DNA of 64,000 nucleotides from Anas platyrhynchos. Lineage: Eukaryota > Chordata > Aves > Anseriformes > Anatidae. The DNA is taken from NCBI RefSeq assembly GCF_047663525.1, contig NC_092621.1, positions 10,699,001 to 10,763,000 on the forward strand. The letters are read 5' to 3'. The notes under the pieces are model-generated. The model had not been told where the DNA came from, ran no database searches, and saw only the letters and a program-made list of their open reading frames with translations. Position numbers and translations under genes: made by a program. Of the stretch, positions 10,852 through 20,900 are shown one piece after another (positions within the stretch are counted from its first letter, which is position 1; each line of letters opens with the position of its first letter).

Positions 10852-11640
10852 CCTCCCCTTGGTGTCTGGCCGTGCACCCTGCAGGTAAGGGGGGAGCAGC
10901 AGCCCCCTCCTGGCCCCCCTTTGGCAGCCGAGTGTGACACGAAATGGAAAGCGTCACTTCCCGGAGGGGTCCCCAGGGACACCAGCTGGGTCACAGCCCT
11001 GGGGGGCCCCAGCAGCAGAGTCACACGGGGAGAAGGGGAACCCCAGGCAGGAGGGACCCCTGGCACGGGGGCACCCCACGCCCCCCAGTGCTGTCTCAGG
11101 CGTGTATTGGGGACGTATCGAGGCTGATCCCAAATCCAGGGACCCCCAGCACCGTCGGGGTGCGGGGCTGCCTCCACGTCCCCAGGCTCTGCCTGCTGTC
11201 GAGCAGCAGGGCTGTGGTGCAGAGGTGGTTCCTGCCACCTCTTTTGCATGGGGCTGTTTAAATGAAGTCTCCACTCGATGTGAATTCAGGAAGAGTTATA
11301 AAAGGCGAGCAAACAGCGCTGGGAGCGTGGGGTCTGTGCTCTAACAACACGGACACATGAACATCAAACCTAAACATACAGAACATGGCTTTTACGTACT
11401 AAATGCGAGTGCACCCATATATCCTGTACATATGTACAACCAGAAAAGGCAAAAAACAATCCTTTAAGCCTATTACTATCAATGTCCTCCACAACAGTCT
11501 CCATTTTCCATTCCTTTTGAACAATATGTCCCGCTTTAAGTTGTCAAGCAACTCGGTCTTCAGGCCTTATGTATCCCGTTCTTCCCAGATCGAAGAAAAG
11601 CGTACCCATCTCCAGTGCGCCCATTTCCAGCGACTTTCTG
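10852..11640. other. Upstream region of lectin gene D
   Basis: No coding exon is supported. The left part should hold the minus-strand promoter of gene D. A plus-strand TATAAAAGG lies at 11297-11305 with no recognised plus-strand gene starting soon after (the next ATG I accept is at 12562). From about 11280 the base composition becomes markedly more AT-rich, leading into the LTR-like block. Confidence 0.4.
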
Positions 11641-12125
11641 TATGAGTTTCTCTGAGCAGTTTGCTGAGTCTGGCTGAACCCACATGTATCTTCATGAGGC
11701 GATCAGTGTGCCTGCTCCCGTCCTGGTCTCCGTTCTGCCAGCCTGCTCCTTTTCATCCCTTCTCTCTGCTTCTTTATTGATGACACAACTTCATCGTGTT
11801 GCTTTTTTTTTTATTATTATTATCTTGAGGGCATGCTCCCTTCTTATACCCTTTTCCCCACAGCAGTCCTTTTCAAAAACAGCTTTTCATTGGCCAAACA
11901 ACTTTGCAAACAACAGCAAACAGCAAACCCCCAGCAACTTCCATGCCTTAATGGCTGGGGAACAAGCAACCCGAGACGGCGTGGCGTCTCCTGAATCACC
12001 CTTCTTTGTTCCCTCTAAACTCTTTACATTCCTGATGGCCTCATCGTTAAGAGCCTAATGTTACCCTCAACCACGGGGCTTTCCGACCCCCATGGCCACA
12101 CTCCCACCTCTCCCCCTTCTTTATT
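11640..12125 (-). mobile_element. LTR-like fossil of an endogenous retrovirus
   Basis: An AT-rich block in GC-rich surroundings. On the minus strand it shows, in order, a purine-rich tract, a long terminal repeat-like stretch with a TATA-like element, and an AATAAA. I read it as the 3' end of an old avian endogenous retrovirus or a solo LTR with a little internal sequence. The ends are approximate and the family is unassigned. It carries no intact gene and looks broken. Age cannot be judged from a single LTR. Confidence 0.4.
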
Positions 12126-12561
12126 AATACCAACCCTCTTCTTAACACGAATTACCACTCCATCGCAGCCCTGGAAAGCCGGGGGGAGGGGGGGCTGGGG
12201 CGCTGCGTCCCCTCCCTGCGCCCTGATGCGCACCCCTGCCGTGCCCTGAGGGTTTGGGGGGCAGCACCCTGGGGATGCTCATCCCCTGATGTGCCGGGAG
12301 GGGCAGGCACGGCCAGGACTACGTTTCCCAGCGGCAATTTCCAGGGGCTGCACATGCTCCTTGCGGCTCCACGGCTGCTCCCAGCAGCTCCCGGTGCAGC
12401 TCCCGGTGCAGCTCCCGGCGCAGCGCGCACCCATCCCCGGTGCAGCCCCATCGCGGGCGCACGGGGCTCCCTGGAGAGCGCGCATCCGACCCCCGAGGGC
12501 GAGCCCCGCCTGGCACCCACCCTCCTTCCCCCCACCCTAGCCACCCCAGCCACCCCACAGC

Positions 12562-15051
12562 ATGCCCCGCGGGCGAGCCTGGACACCAGCGGAGGTCAGC
12601 AGCCTCCTGGCGCTGGTGGAAGGCTCCGGAGAGGCCGCCCTGCTGATGGCCTCCACGTCGTGGCCCAACGAGGCGCTGTGGCAGGAGATCTCCCGGGGGC
12701 TGGCGGCGGCCGGCTACGGCCGTAGCGTGGCCCAGTGCCGCTCCAAGTGGAAGGCACTGAAGCAGGCTTTCCACTCGGAGCGGGAGACGCGCCGCCGTGC
12801 CGGGCGGCACTCGTCGCGCCTGCCCCCGCACTACCGCACCATGAAGAGCATCTGGAAGGCGGCCGGGCGGCCCGTTTTTGGGGAGAGGCGGCTGCCCGGT
12901 GGGTGCTGGGGAAGTGCGGGCTCCCCGGTGTTGCACAGGGTCCGTGATGCCCTGATCTGAGCTTTTTCCTTCCCCTTGTAGAGCTGGTCAAGCCGCCCCC
13001 CAGGAAGCGCAGGTCGCTGGCCGCACGCTCGCCGGCACCGCCAGGTACCCACGGGATGGGGCAGCTGGAGGGGGGCTTGTCGTGGCCGGGGGGTGTCCTG
13101 CACCCCTCAGGGCCCCCTTGCTGATGCTGTTGTCTGCGTGCTGCACCCCAGCTGCTGCAGAGACCCCCGCCGTGCTGCTGGCACCGCTGCTGCAGTGCCC
13201 AAAGGACGAGCCGGAGAGCCGTAAGTACCGTCCTGCCCCGCCGCGCCGGGCTGCACGGCCACCGCCACAGCTCAAGCCTGTGCCAGCATGCAGGGACGGG
13301 GGGGCACGGGGGTTGTCAGGGGGCCTTTTGTCCCTGGAGGGCCCCACCATGGTGTGTTCCCTTTGGGATGCTCGCGGATGGGGTGTGGGAACTTCCCACC
13401 CCCCAAGTTTGGCTCCAAATCAGCCCTGCAGCAAGAGGGTTTGGGGTCAGCTGGGATGGGGGCGGAGGGGGGGTGTCCCTGGCTCGGAGCTGGCCTCAGG
13501 GCACGGCACGCTGCAGAGCTCTGGAGGATTTGGGACTGGGTGTGAGGGATGGAGCCGGGAGCATCCCCATCCTGCAGCGCACCCGGACGGTGCCGAGGCG
13601 ATGCAGGATCCGTCCCTGGGCCCGTGTGTGCGGGCAGGTGAAGGGAGCGGGTGCTGTTCCCCTCACCAGCAGGGATCGGGGCTGCGGGGCGGACCAGGCG
13701 AAACACCTCCCCAAAAACAGGAGCAGAGAAGGGCCCGGTGCTGGGGAAGCCCCGGCTGCTGCTTCGTGTCCCCCCCCTTGGCCCCGCTGGCACTGGGGGA
13801 GCGAACCCCGGCATCCTGGCCAGCATCCGCACCGGGTAATTACGTTGTCTCCCTAAATTCCCCCTGCAGTTTCAAGTGGATGTGGGATTCTCCTTCACTT
13901 CCAGCCCTAATCTGTTGCGTAGCCTGGCCGTGCGCCGCTACGCAGCTGCTGCCTTCCAGCCCGGAGGTGGCTGCATTGCAGTGGTGGGTGAGTGACTCCT
14001 GCTTTTGTTCCTAGCTCGGGAGGCGCTTTGAGGCCCCGCAGGGCGCTGGGGAGCTGTGGCTAGGGCACGCCAGGCTGGCCGGGGCAGCGAGGCAGACCCC
14101 GGGCTGATGCCATCCCCCGGCGGGTGCCGCCAGACCCCGCGTCTCCTCTCTGCTCTCTCCCTGCAGCCCGCGGGGACCACGTCGATGGAGCATCGCCCGA
14201 CCCCGCGGCCACCCCACGTAAGGCTCTCCTTGTCCTCATTTCCCCCCTTTCAACCCTGTAATCAGGCTCTGAGCCTGTTCCCGTTGCAGGTACCAGCTGC
14301 TGCATCCCTCCCCAACCCCTCCCGGGTGAGTACCGTGCCCCAGCCACCGAGCTCATGTCGCCGCGGGGCCGGAGCCATCCCCCGGTGACCGCTGCTCTCC
14401 CGCAGGCTGCCTGAAAGAGGAGAGCGCCGAGCTGAAGGCAGGTGAGTCTGTGCCCTCTCCCCGGCACAGGGCAGCGGGGACAGGCTGAGCGGGGATCCCC
14501 AGGACCCCGCTGCGCCCTCCGTGCCAACCCCTGGCCGCAGGTTTTCCTGGTGAGACGTCCCCAGGGATGGGGCGAGGAAACCCAGGCTCCCCGGGGATGG
14601 CTGCAGCGAGCGAGCACGCGGTGGGCGAAGACTCAGCGGACACGAGCCTGCAAGGTGGGTGCCCCCCCAAAGCCCCCCGGGGCGCATGGTGAGGGGTGGG
14701 CTTCCCCTGACCCCGCTTTTTGCTGCAGGCGGCGGCGTGGCGGGCTTGCTGCAGAGCGTGCAGCAGCTGCTGGTGCAGATCCTGCAGACGTCGCGGCAGC
14801 AGCAGGCGCTGCTGGAGAGCCTGGCCAGCGACACCGTCTCCCACCTCCACCTCCTCTCCCACAGCCTGGTGCAGGTGGGCGAGACCCTGCACCAGCTCCT
14901 GCTCCGGCCGCCGGCCCCCCACGCCCACTACGCCCCCCACGCCGCCCCCCTTTTCGAGGGCGACCCCCAGATCCCGCTGCTCCCCGGGCTCCCCCCTTGC
15001 GGCAAGGAGGAGTCCCAGGTGCCCCCCGACGCCGGCTGCGCCCCGCCGTGA
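12562..15051 (+). CDS. Myb/SANT-like (trihelix-type) DNA-binding protein
   Basis: Nine coding exons fit: 12562-12898, 12982-13044, 13152-13220, 13578-13637, 14167-14217, 14290-14325, 14406-14441, 14541-14654 and 14729-15051, giving 362 residues. The N-terminus (about residues 7-105) is a Myb/SANT-like domain: WTPAEV, a SWPNEALWQEIS helix, QCRSKWKALK and HYRTMKSIW, as in MSANTD and ZSCAN20/29 proteins. The C-terminus (about residues 258-315) is a Gln/Leu/Ser-rich amphipathic helical segment resembling the multimerisation region of such factors. The linker is Pro/Ala/Ser-rich and low in constraint, so middle exons are less certain than the ends. All internal exons are phase 1-1. It is probably a nuclear regulator, possibly transposase-derived like other SANT/Harbinger-type proteins. 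Specific function unknown. Confidence 0.7.
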
Positions 15052-15199
15052 GCGCGCGCACCCCCGCAGCAGATCCACCACTACCCCCCCGGTTATTTTA
15101 GACATTTATAGAAATTTACAGATTTTAATAACATTAAAAATAGCTTTTGTACCAGCAGTGCCCATCCACCAGTTCTTTTGCCTGAGCATCCCCGGGGGG

Positions 15200-15230
15200 G
15201 TGGGACACACACACACACACACACACGTTC
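15200..15230 (+). repeat. (CA)n microsatellite
   Basis: Pure CA dinucleotide run of about ten units just downstream of the SANT-type gene. Confidence 0.85.
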
Positions 15231-15599
15231 CCTTTCTCGCTTTCGAGACGAGCGGAAGGGGAACTGGGGGGAACTGGGGGGAACTGGGCTATTTACAGCC
15301 CCCCAGGAACTCCCCGGCCGCCCCCCGTGCCCCCTCTGCAGCTGTGGGGCTGCATGGGGTGGGTGGCACCGGGCCACCCCTCCCCGGCACCTGGTGGCCC
15401 AGCTCCCGGCACGGCCGCTGGCTGGGAAAGCACCGGCACCGTGCCCCGTCCTACAGCGGGGGCAGAGCTCCCATGGGGGCACAGACCCTGCCCCGTGCCC
15501 CCCAGTGCCATGGGGGTGTGGGGGGGTGCTGGGGGCAGGGGGAGGCAGAGGTGTGGGGTATGGTGAGGTGGGGGTGGGCTGGGGATGTGGGGGGGGGAG

Positions 15600-16250
15600 G
15601 GGGGGCCTGCCAGGGGGTGCATAGGGGGGCAATGGGGTTGCAATGGGGCTGCAATGAAGTTGCAGTGGGGTTGCAAAGGGGCTGCAATGGGATTGCAGCG
15701 GTGTTTCAAAGGGGACACAATGGGGTTTCAATGGGGCTGCAATAGGGTTGCAGTGGGGCTGCAATGGGGTTTCAAAGGGGACACAATGGGGCTGCAATGG
15801 GGTTGCAATGGGGCTGCGCTGGGGTTGCAGTGGGATTTCAAAGGGGACACAATAGGATTACAGTGGGGTTGCAATGGGGTTGTAGTGGGACTGCAATGGG
15901 GTTTCAAAGGCGCCGCAGTGGGGACACAATAGGGTTGCAAAGGGGTTGCAATAGGGTTGCAACGGGATTGCAATGGGGTTGCAATGGTGCTGCAATAAGG
16001 TGGCAATGGGGTTGCAATGGGGTTTCAAAGGGGACACAATAGGATTTCAATGGGGTTGCAATGGGATTGCAGTGGCACTGCAATGGGGTTTCAAAGGCGC
16101 CACAGTGGGGACACAATGGGGTTGCAATGGGGCCACAATAGGGTTTCAGTGGGGCCACAGTGGGGTTGCAATGTGGTTTCAAAGGGGACACAATGGGGCC
16201 ACAATAGGGTTTCAATGGGGCCGCAGTGGGGCACGCAGCAGCCAGCCGAG
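15600..16250 (+). repeat. GGGGTTGCAAT minisatellite
   Basis: About 650 bases of 12-base units alternating GGGGTTGCAAT, GGGGCTGCAAT and GGGGTTTCAAA, grouped into higher-order units around AAAGGGGACACAAT. The strand is strongly G-over-C biased. Long open frames here (peptides such as GLQWGCNG) are products of the repeat and are not genes. Confidence 0.92.
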
Positions 16251-16570
16251 CAACCGGGTCTGTGCCGGGTTGGAGTGACAGCTCGGCAGCCAATAGGCGA
16301 TCAGTACGGAGCGGGGGGCGTGGCCACCCCGAGGCCCGCCCCGCCTCCAGGGGCGGGGCCAAGGCGGCGCAGCCAATCAGACAGCGGGGAGGGGGCGGGG
16401 CGAGGGCGGTGGGGGGTTCCCGGTGACGTCATCGGAGGGGATTCCCCGCGCGGCGGGGTGGGGGAGGGGAGGCTGCCGGGGGGGGGGGGGGGGCGTTTTG
16501 GTGTCAAAAAGCCCGGATTTGGGTCTGCCAGGGCTCTGCCGGCACTGCGGGGGGGGGTCGAGGGGGAGCC
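16230..16570. promoter_or_regulatory. Orphan CpG island with CCAAT boxes and a CRE
   Basis: A GC-rich, CpG-rich block with CCAAT at 16290-16294 and 16373-16377, GC boxes, and a perfect CRE (TGACGTCA) at 16424-16431. This is typical promoter architecture. The neighbouring genes do not start here: the SANT-type gene ends at 15051 on the plus strand and TMEM8B ends at 17913 on the minus strand. It may drive an unrecognised or non-coding transcript. Confidence 0.5.
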
Positions 16571-17912
16571 CATCCAGGGGCTGATGGAGGGAGTGGGGTG
16601 TGCTCACCCCTCCCTTAATTAATGAGGCGCCTCCATTGGTTATAATTAATAATGAGCCGTAATTAGCCCCAGATTTTGGGGTGATAATTTCCGAGGAGGG
16701 AAATTATTAATTGTTATTATTATTATATTATTATTATATTATTATTATTTCTGGAGCAGGGGCAGGGGCCACGAGGGCTCACGCTGCCCCAGGCACAGCA
16801 CCAGCGCCCACCCCCAAGCCCATCCCCAATCCCGGGGGTCTCGCAGCCCCCACCCCTCCCACCCCGAGCCTTTTCGGGTCCCAGTTGCCATGGGGATGCC
16901 GGAGGCACCTGGCTGCCATGGGGACACCGTCACCACGGCGACACGGCACAGGCAGGGATGGAGAGCACCAGAAGGATGCTCCTATGGGGGGGGGGGGGGT
17001 CCGAGTCGTGGGGACCCCAAATCCATGATGGGGGGGGGAACACAGTCCGGCCCCAAAAGCATCCCCATGGGGATGGGGCTGGAGGTGCTGGGAAGGGGGC
17101 GCTGACCCCTTCCTTGGCATCGCGGTGCCCGCTGACACTGCCGGGGAGACGCAGCTGGACGTGGTGAAGTGAGCAACGACTTTAATTAAAAATTAATCCT
17201 CACCCAGCCTGGCCGACACGGGAAGGGCTGGAGGATGATATCCTGGATGGCAGCCGCCAGTCCCCCGGGACCCTTTTAGCAGCCCCCATGGCTCGATGGG
17301 GCTCGCCGGCCCCAGCAGGGCTGCAGCCTCGCCATCCTATCCCCATCATCCCCTCCAGATGCCCCCCCCTGCAGCCCCCAGCTGGGGCCTGGCTCCCGGG
17401 GGACCGGGTTAATTAGATCTCAATCCTATTAGGGAGCCGCCCGCCCGCCTGCAGCTGGTAATCCCGTTAGGCATCCCCTAAATCCCAGCACGCCGGGGCT
17501 GCATCCCCAGGGAACGGCTCATGGGGGGGGGGGGGGGCTGGAGCAGCACCCCAGGAGCTGCCCCGTGGCTGTCACACAGGGCTTGGGGACCTGCCTGGCA
17601 CCGCATCCCTGTCCCCCCCCCCCGCAACACCCCAAAAGGCAGCTGGAGGAGGGGGTAGGGGGGGGGTCCCAATGCATGCAGTGCCCCCTCCCCGTGCCTT
17701 GGTGGCACCAGCAGGGACGTCACCACTCCAGCCACACCCGGGGTGCCAGGAGGGGCAGCTCAAGGGGTGACCATCAGCGGAGTCCTGGTTGCTCCGGGGA
17801 CGCACAGACAGACGGACGGACAGACAGACAGATGGACAGCCCCGGTTCTGCTCCCCCCCCATCCCCCACCCCCCACCCCAGGGTCCCCAAATCCGCTCTC
17901 CTGGGGGTGCCG
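16570..17912. other. Gene-free interval, partly TMEM8B 3' UTR
   Basis: No exon recognised. It holds an AT-rich patch with TTA/ATT trinucleotide runs (about 16690-16750) and a GACA/GACG tetranucleotide stretch (about 17805-17838). The TMEM8B 3' UTR should occupy the right part; a plus-strand TTTAATTAAAAATT at about 17180 could hold its polyadenylation signal. Confidence 0.4.
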
Positions 17913-20900
17913 TCACCCGGTGCAGATGCTGTTGATGGAGGCGACGGCGGGGTCGACCAGCCCCAGCTCCTCCTGCTCGTTGACGCAGAGCTGGTACCCG
18001 CAGCCCTTGCGGCGGGGCAGCGGCCCCAGGCGCCCGGCGGGTTTGGCGCGGGGGGGCAGCAGGAAGCCGACGCTGCCAGCGATCAGCAGGTGCCAGATGC
18101 TGTGGATGTAGAAGTAATTCTCCTCCGTCTCCACGAAGGCGTAGAGCAGCACGGCGCCCGCCGCGATCAGCGCCCCGGGGCACAGGTAGAAAGCCCAGCG
18201 CTTCCAGGTGGGGGGGTAGCAGTGGCGCCGGCGGATGGTGCGAGCTGTCTGCGTGGGGACGGCAGCGAATTGAGGGTTGGGGGGGGGCAGCCGTGTCTCC
18301 CCCCCCCTCCCCATCCCCTGAATTGGGGATGCGCCCCAAGGTCCTTACCCAAGCGATGGCCATGATGCCCAAGGCGAAGAGGCTGGGTCCCAGCAGGTTC
18401 CAGAGCCCGTGGCGGTCCATCTGCAGGGCCATGGAGAGCAGCATGGCCCCCAGCAGGTACAGCACCTGTGGGTGAGGAGGCGTCAGGGTGGTCCCTCGCC
18501 CACCCCCGGGGGGGGTGGGGGGGGACCCTTCCCCTGTCCCCGCACTCGCCTGCTTGACCACGGGCTGCAGCCGGGCCATGGCGATGACGGTGACCCAGAC
18601 GGACATGAGGGAGCCCAGGAAATCGCAGAACTGCAGCACGTCGTAGTCCATGATGCAGAACACCACGATGCCCGGCTGGTCGCAGGCGTGGTAAAACTGG
18701 GGCAGGGAATGGGGGACGAAAGGAGGTGAGAGCCACCCCGCATGGCCCCCCTGCCCCCGGCCCCTCGCCCACCGCCCAAACTCACGGTGGAGAAGAACAT
18801 GGTGAAGATGTAGACGGCGGCTTCCAGGAGGTAGTGGCTGCGCACGGCGATGGCCACGGGAGGCACGAACATGACGTTGCTGAGGCAGAGCAGCAGCGTG
18901 GAGAGGAGCTGGAAGCCGTAGGAGAACGCCTCGGCGTTGTCCGTGCAGCCCCAGCCGTTCCAGCCTGCGGGCAGGAGAGCGGCTGTCACCACGCAGCACC
19001 CACGGGGGGCGGCGGGGGAAACCCCCTCCCAGCAACCCTGGGGGGAGCCGGGCGGGGGGGACAGGGGGGTTATCTCACCGGCTTTGCACTCGCAGGCGGC
19101 GTACAGGTAGTTGTTGGTGCGCAGCAGCTTGCACTGCCCGTAGATGCCGCAGTCGTTGATGCAGGGCGAGAGGTAGGCGCGCAGGTAGACCTCGGCCGTC
19201 ACGTTGGTGCAGGGCTCGAACCTGCCCCAGGGGTGGGGGGAAAATGGGGTCAGCAGGCACCCACCGTGCCCCTAAGGCAGCTCCCATCTCTGCCACATCC
19301 ATATTGCCACGCAGCCAGGTGTGCACCCCGTGCACAAGGAGCGTACATGGCACCGTTTGCTCGCACCAGCACCAACCCCAGGTGTGCCCACACCCCAAAT
19401 CCCCACAGGGACACCGGTGTGGCAGGGCTGGGAGCAGAGCCATAAACCTGGAGGGGTCCCACAGGACACCGAGCAGAGCCGGGGTGCGGTGTGGGCACCC
19501 CCAGGTGCGCACGAGCCCTTCCCAACCATGAGCCGTGGGGACCCTCACCCAGCTCCATCCCCGTGCGCCCACCCTGCGCCCCCGCGGAGGGCTCCTACCC
19601 GTGCTCCGTGGCGCAGAGCGAGCGCAGGCTGAGGTACCAGCTGCCCGTCTGTGGGTAGGGGATGCGCAGACGGCTCAGGCTGGCCGTGGCGTTGACGGAG
19701 AGGAGGAAGCCTGCCAGGGACTCTGCCGGCAGGGACAGCACCGGTGAGGGGACCCTCATGCTGGGGTACAGAGGGGTGCGGACCCCCTGGCGTGCAGCAG
19801 GAGGAGGGGGGCTGCCCAGCCTACCCGTCTCGCAGGTGACCGAGGCGTTGTCACTGGAGGCCAGCGGCACCTCGTGGTTCAGGCAGCCGAACACCGTCGC
19901 GTTCTCACCACGCAGGGAGCTCTGGTGGCAGAGGGGACACGGCCCCAAGCCATTTGGGGACACCCACTGCTGCCACAGCCCCCTCACCCGCCACCCACAG
20001 CACCCAGCCCACCACCACGCGCCCCAACCCAAAGCTCCCAAGCCACATCCATCCCCCCGGGAGCGCCCCAAACCTCGCTCTTGGTGTCCTCACCACGTTG
20101 AGCCGCAGCTCCAGGTTGAGCACCCCGCCGCTGTCCAGCACCGGCAGCAGGTTGATGACGAAGACGGCGGGGCGGTCGGGCGGCACCGAGACGTTGGGCC
20201 CGAAAAAGATGTAGAAGTGGACGGAGAAGGTGTCCAGCTCGTTGCGCAGCGTGGGGCGCACGGGCCAGCAGCGCTCGGCGGCGCTGGGGACGGCGGCCAG
20301 AGGGTGCCTGGTACCGTTGGGGCTGGCGGGAGGGGGGCTGTCGGCACCCAGCCCCAGCCCGCCCGCGGAGCCGAAGGAGTGGGGCATGTTCATGGAGGCG
20401 CTGGAGGGCAGGAAGGGAGGCCGGGACAGGCTGGGGCGGGAGCAGTCTGCAGGGGAAGAGGTGTCAGAGCCGGCACTGATCCCCTCTGCCTCCCAGCGCA
20501 GCTCCCTGCGTGCGTCCTGGCGCCTGGCAGTGTCCCCAAGCATCCCGGTGTCACCCAGCATCCCGGTGTCACCAAGCATCCCGATGTCACCACGCACCCC
20601 AGAGCATCCCAGCACCTCCCAGAATGTCCCCGTGCATCCCAGTGTCCCAGCACCTCCCAGAGCATCCCAGTCCTTCCAGAGCATCCCAGCATCTGTGTCC
20701 CAGCATCCCAAAGCATCCCCGTGTCCCAAAGCACCCCTGCACCTCCCAGCACTTCAGTGTCCCAGCACATCCCAGTGCCTCAAAGCACGGATCCCAGTGC
20801 ATCCCAGTGCCCCAAAGCCTCCCAGCACCCCCGTGCCAGCACAGCTGGCTGCCCCCCCCGTCACCCAGACCCCACAAGCACCCCAAATCAACACCGAGGC

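Noticed and set aside
15585-16622. Repetitive open frames (GLQWGCNG and reverse) at the TTGCAA minisatellite
   Set aside because: Pure products of a repeat with unit length divisible by three; no start context, domain or splice structure.
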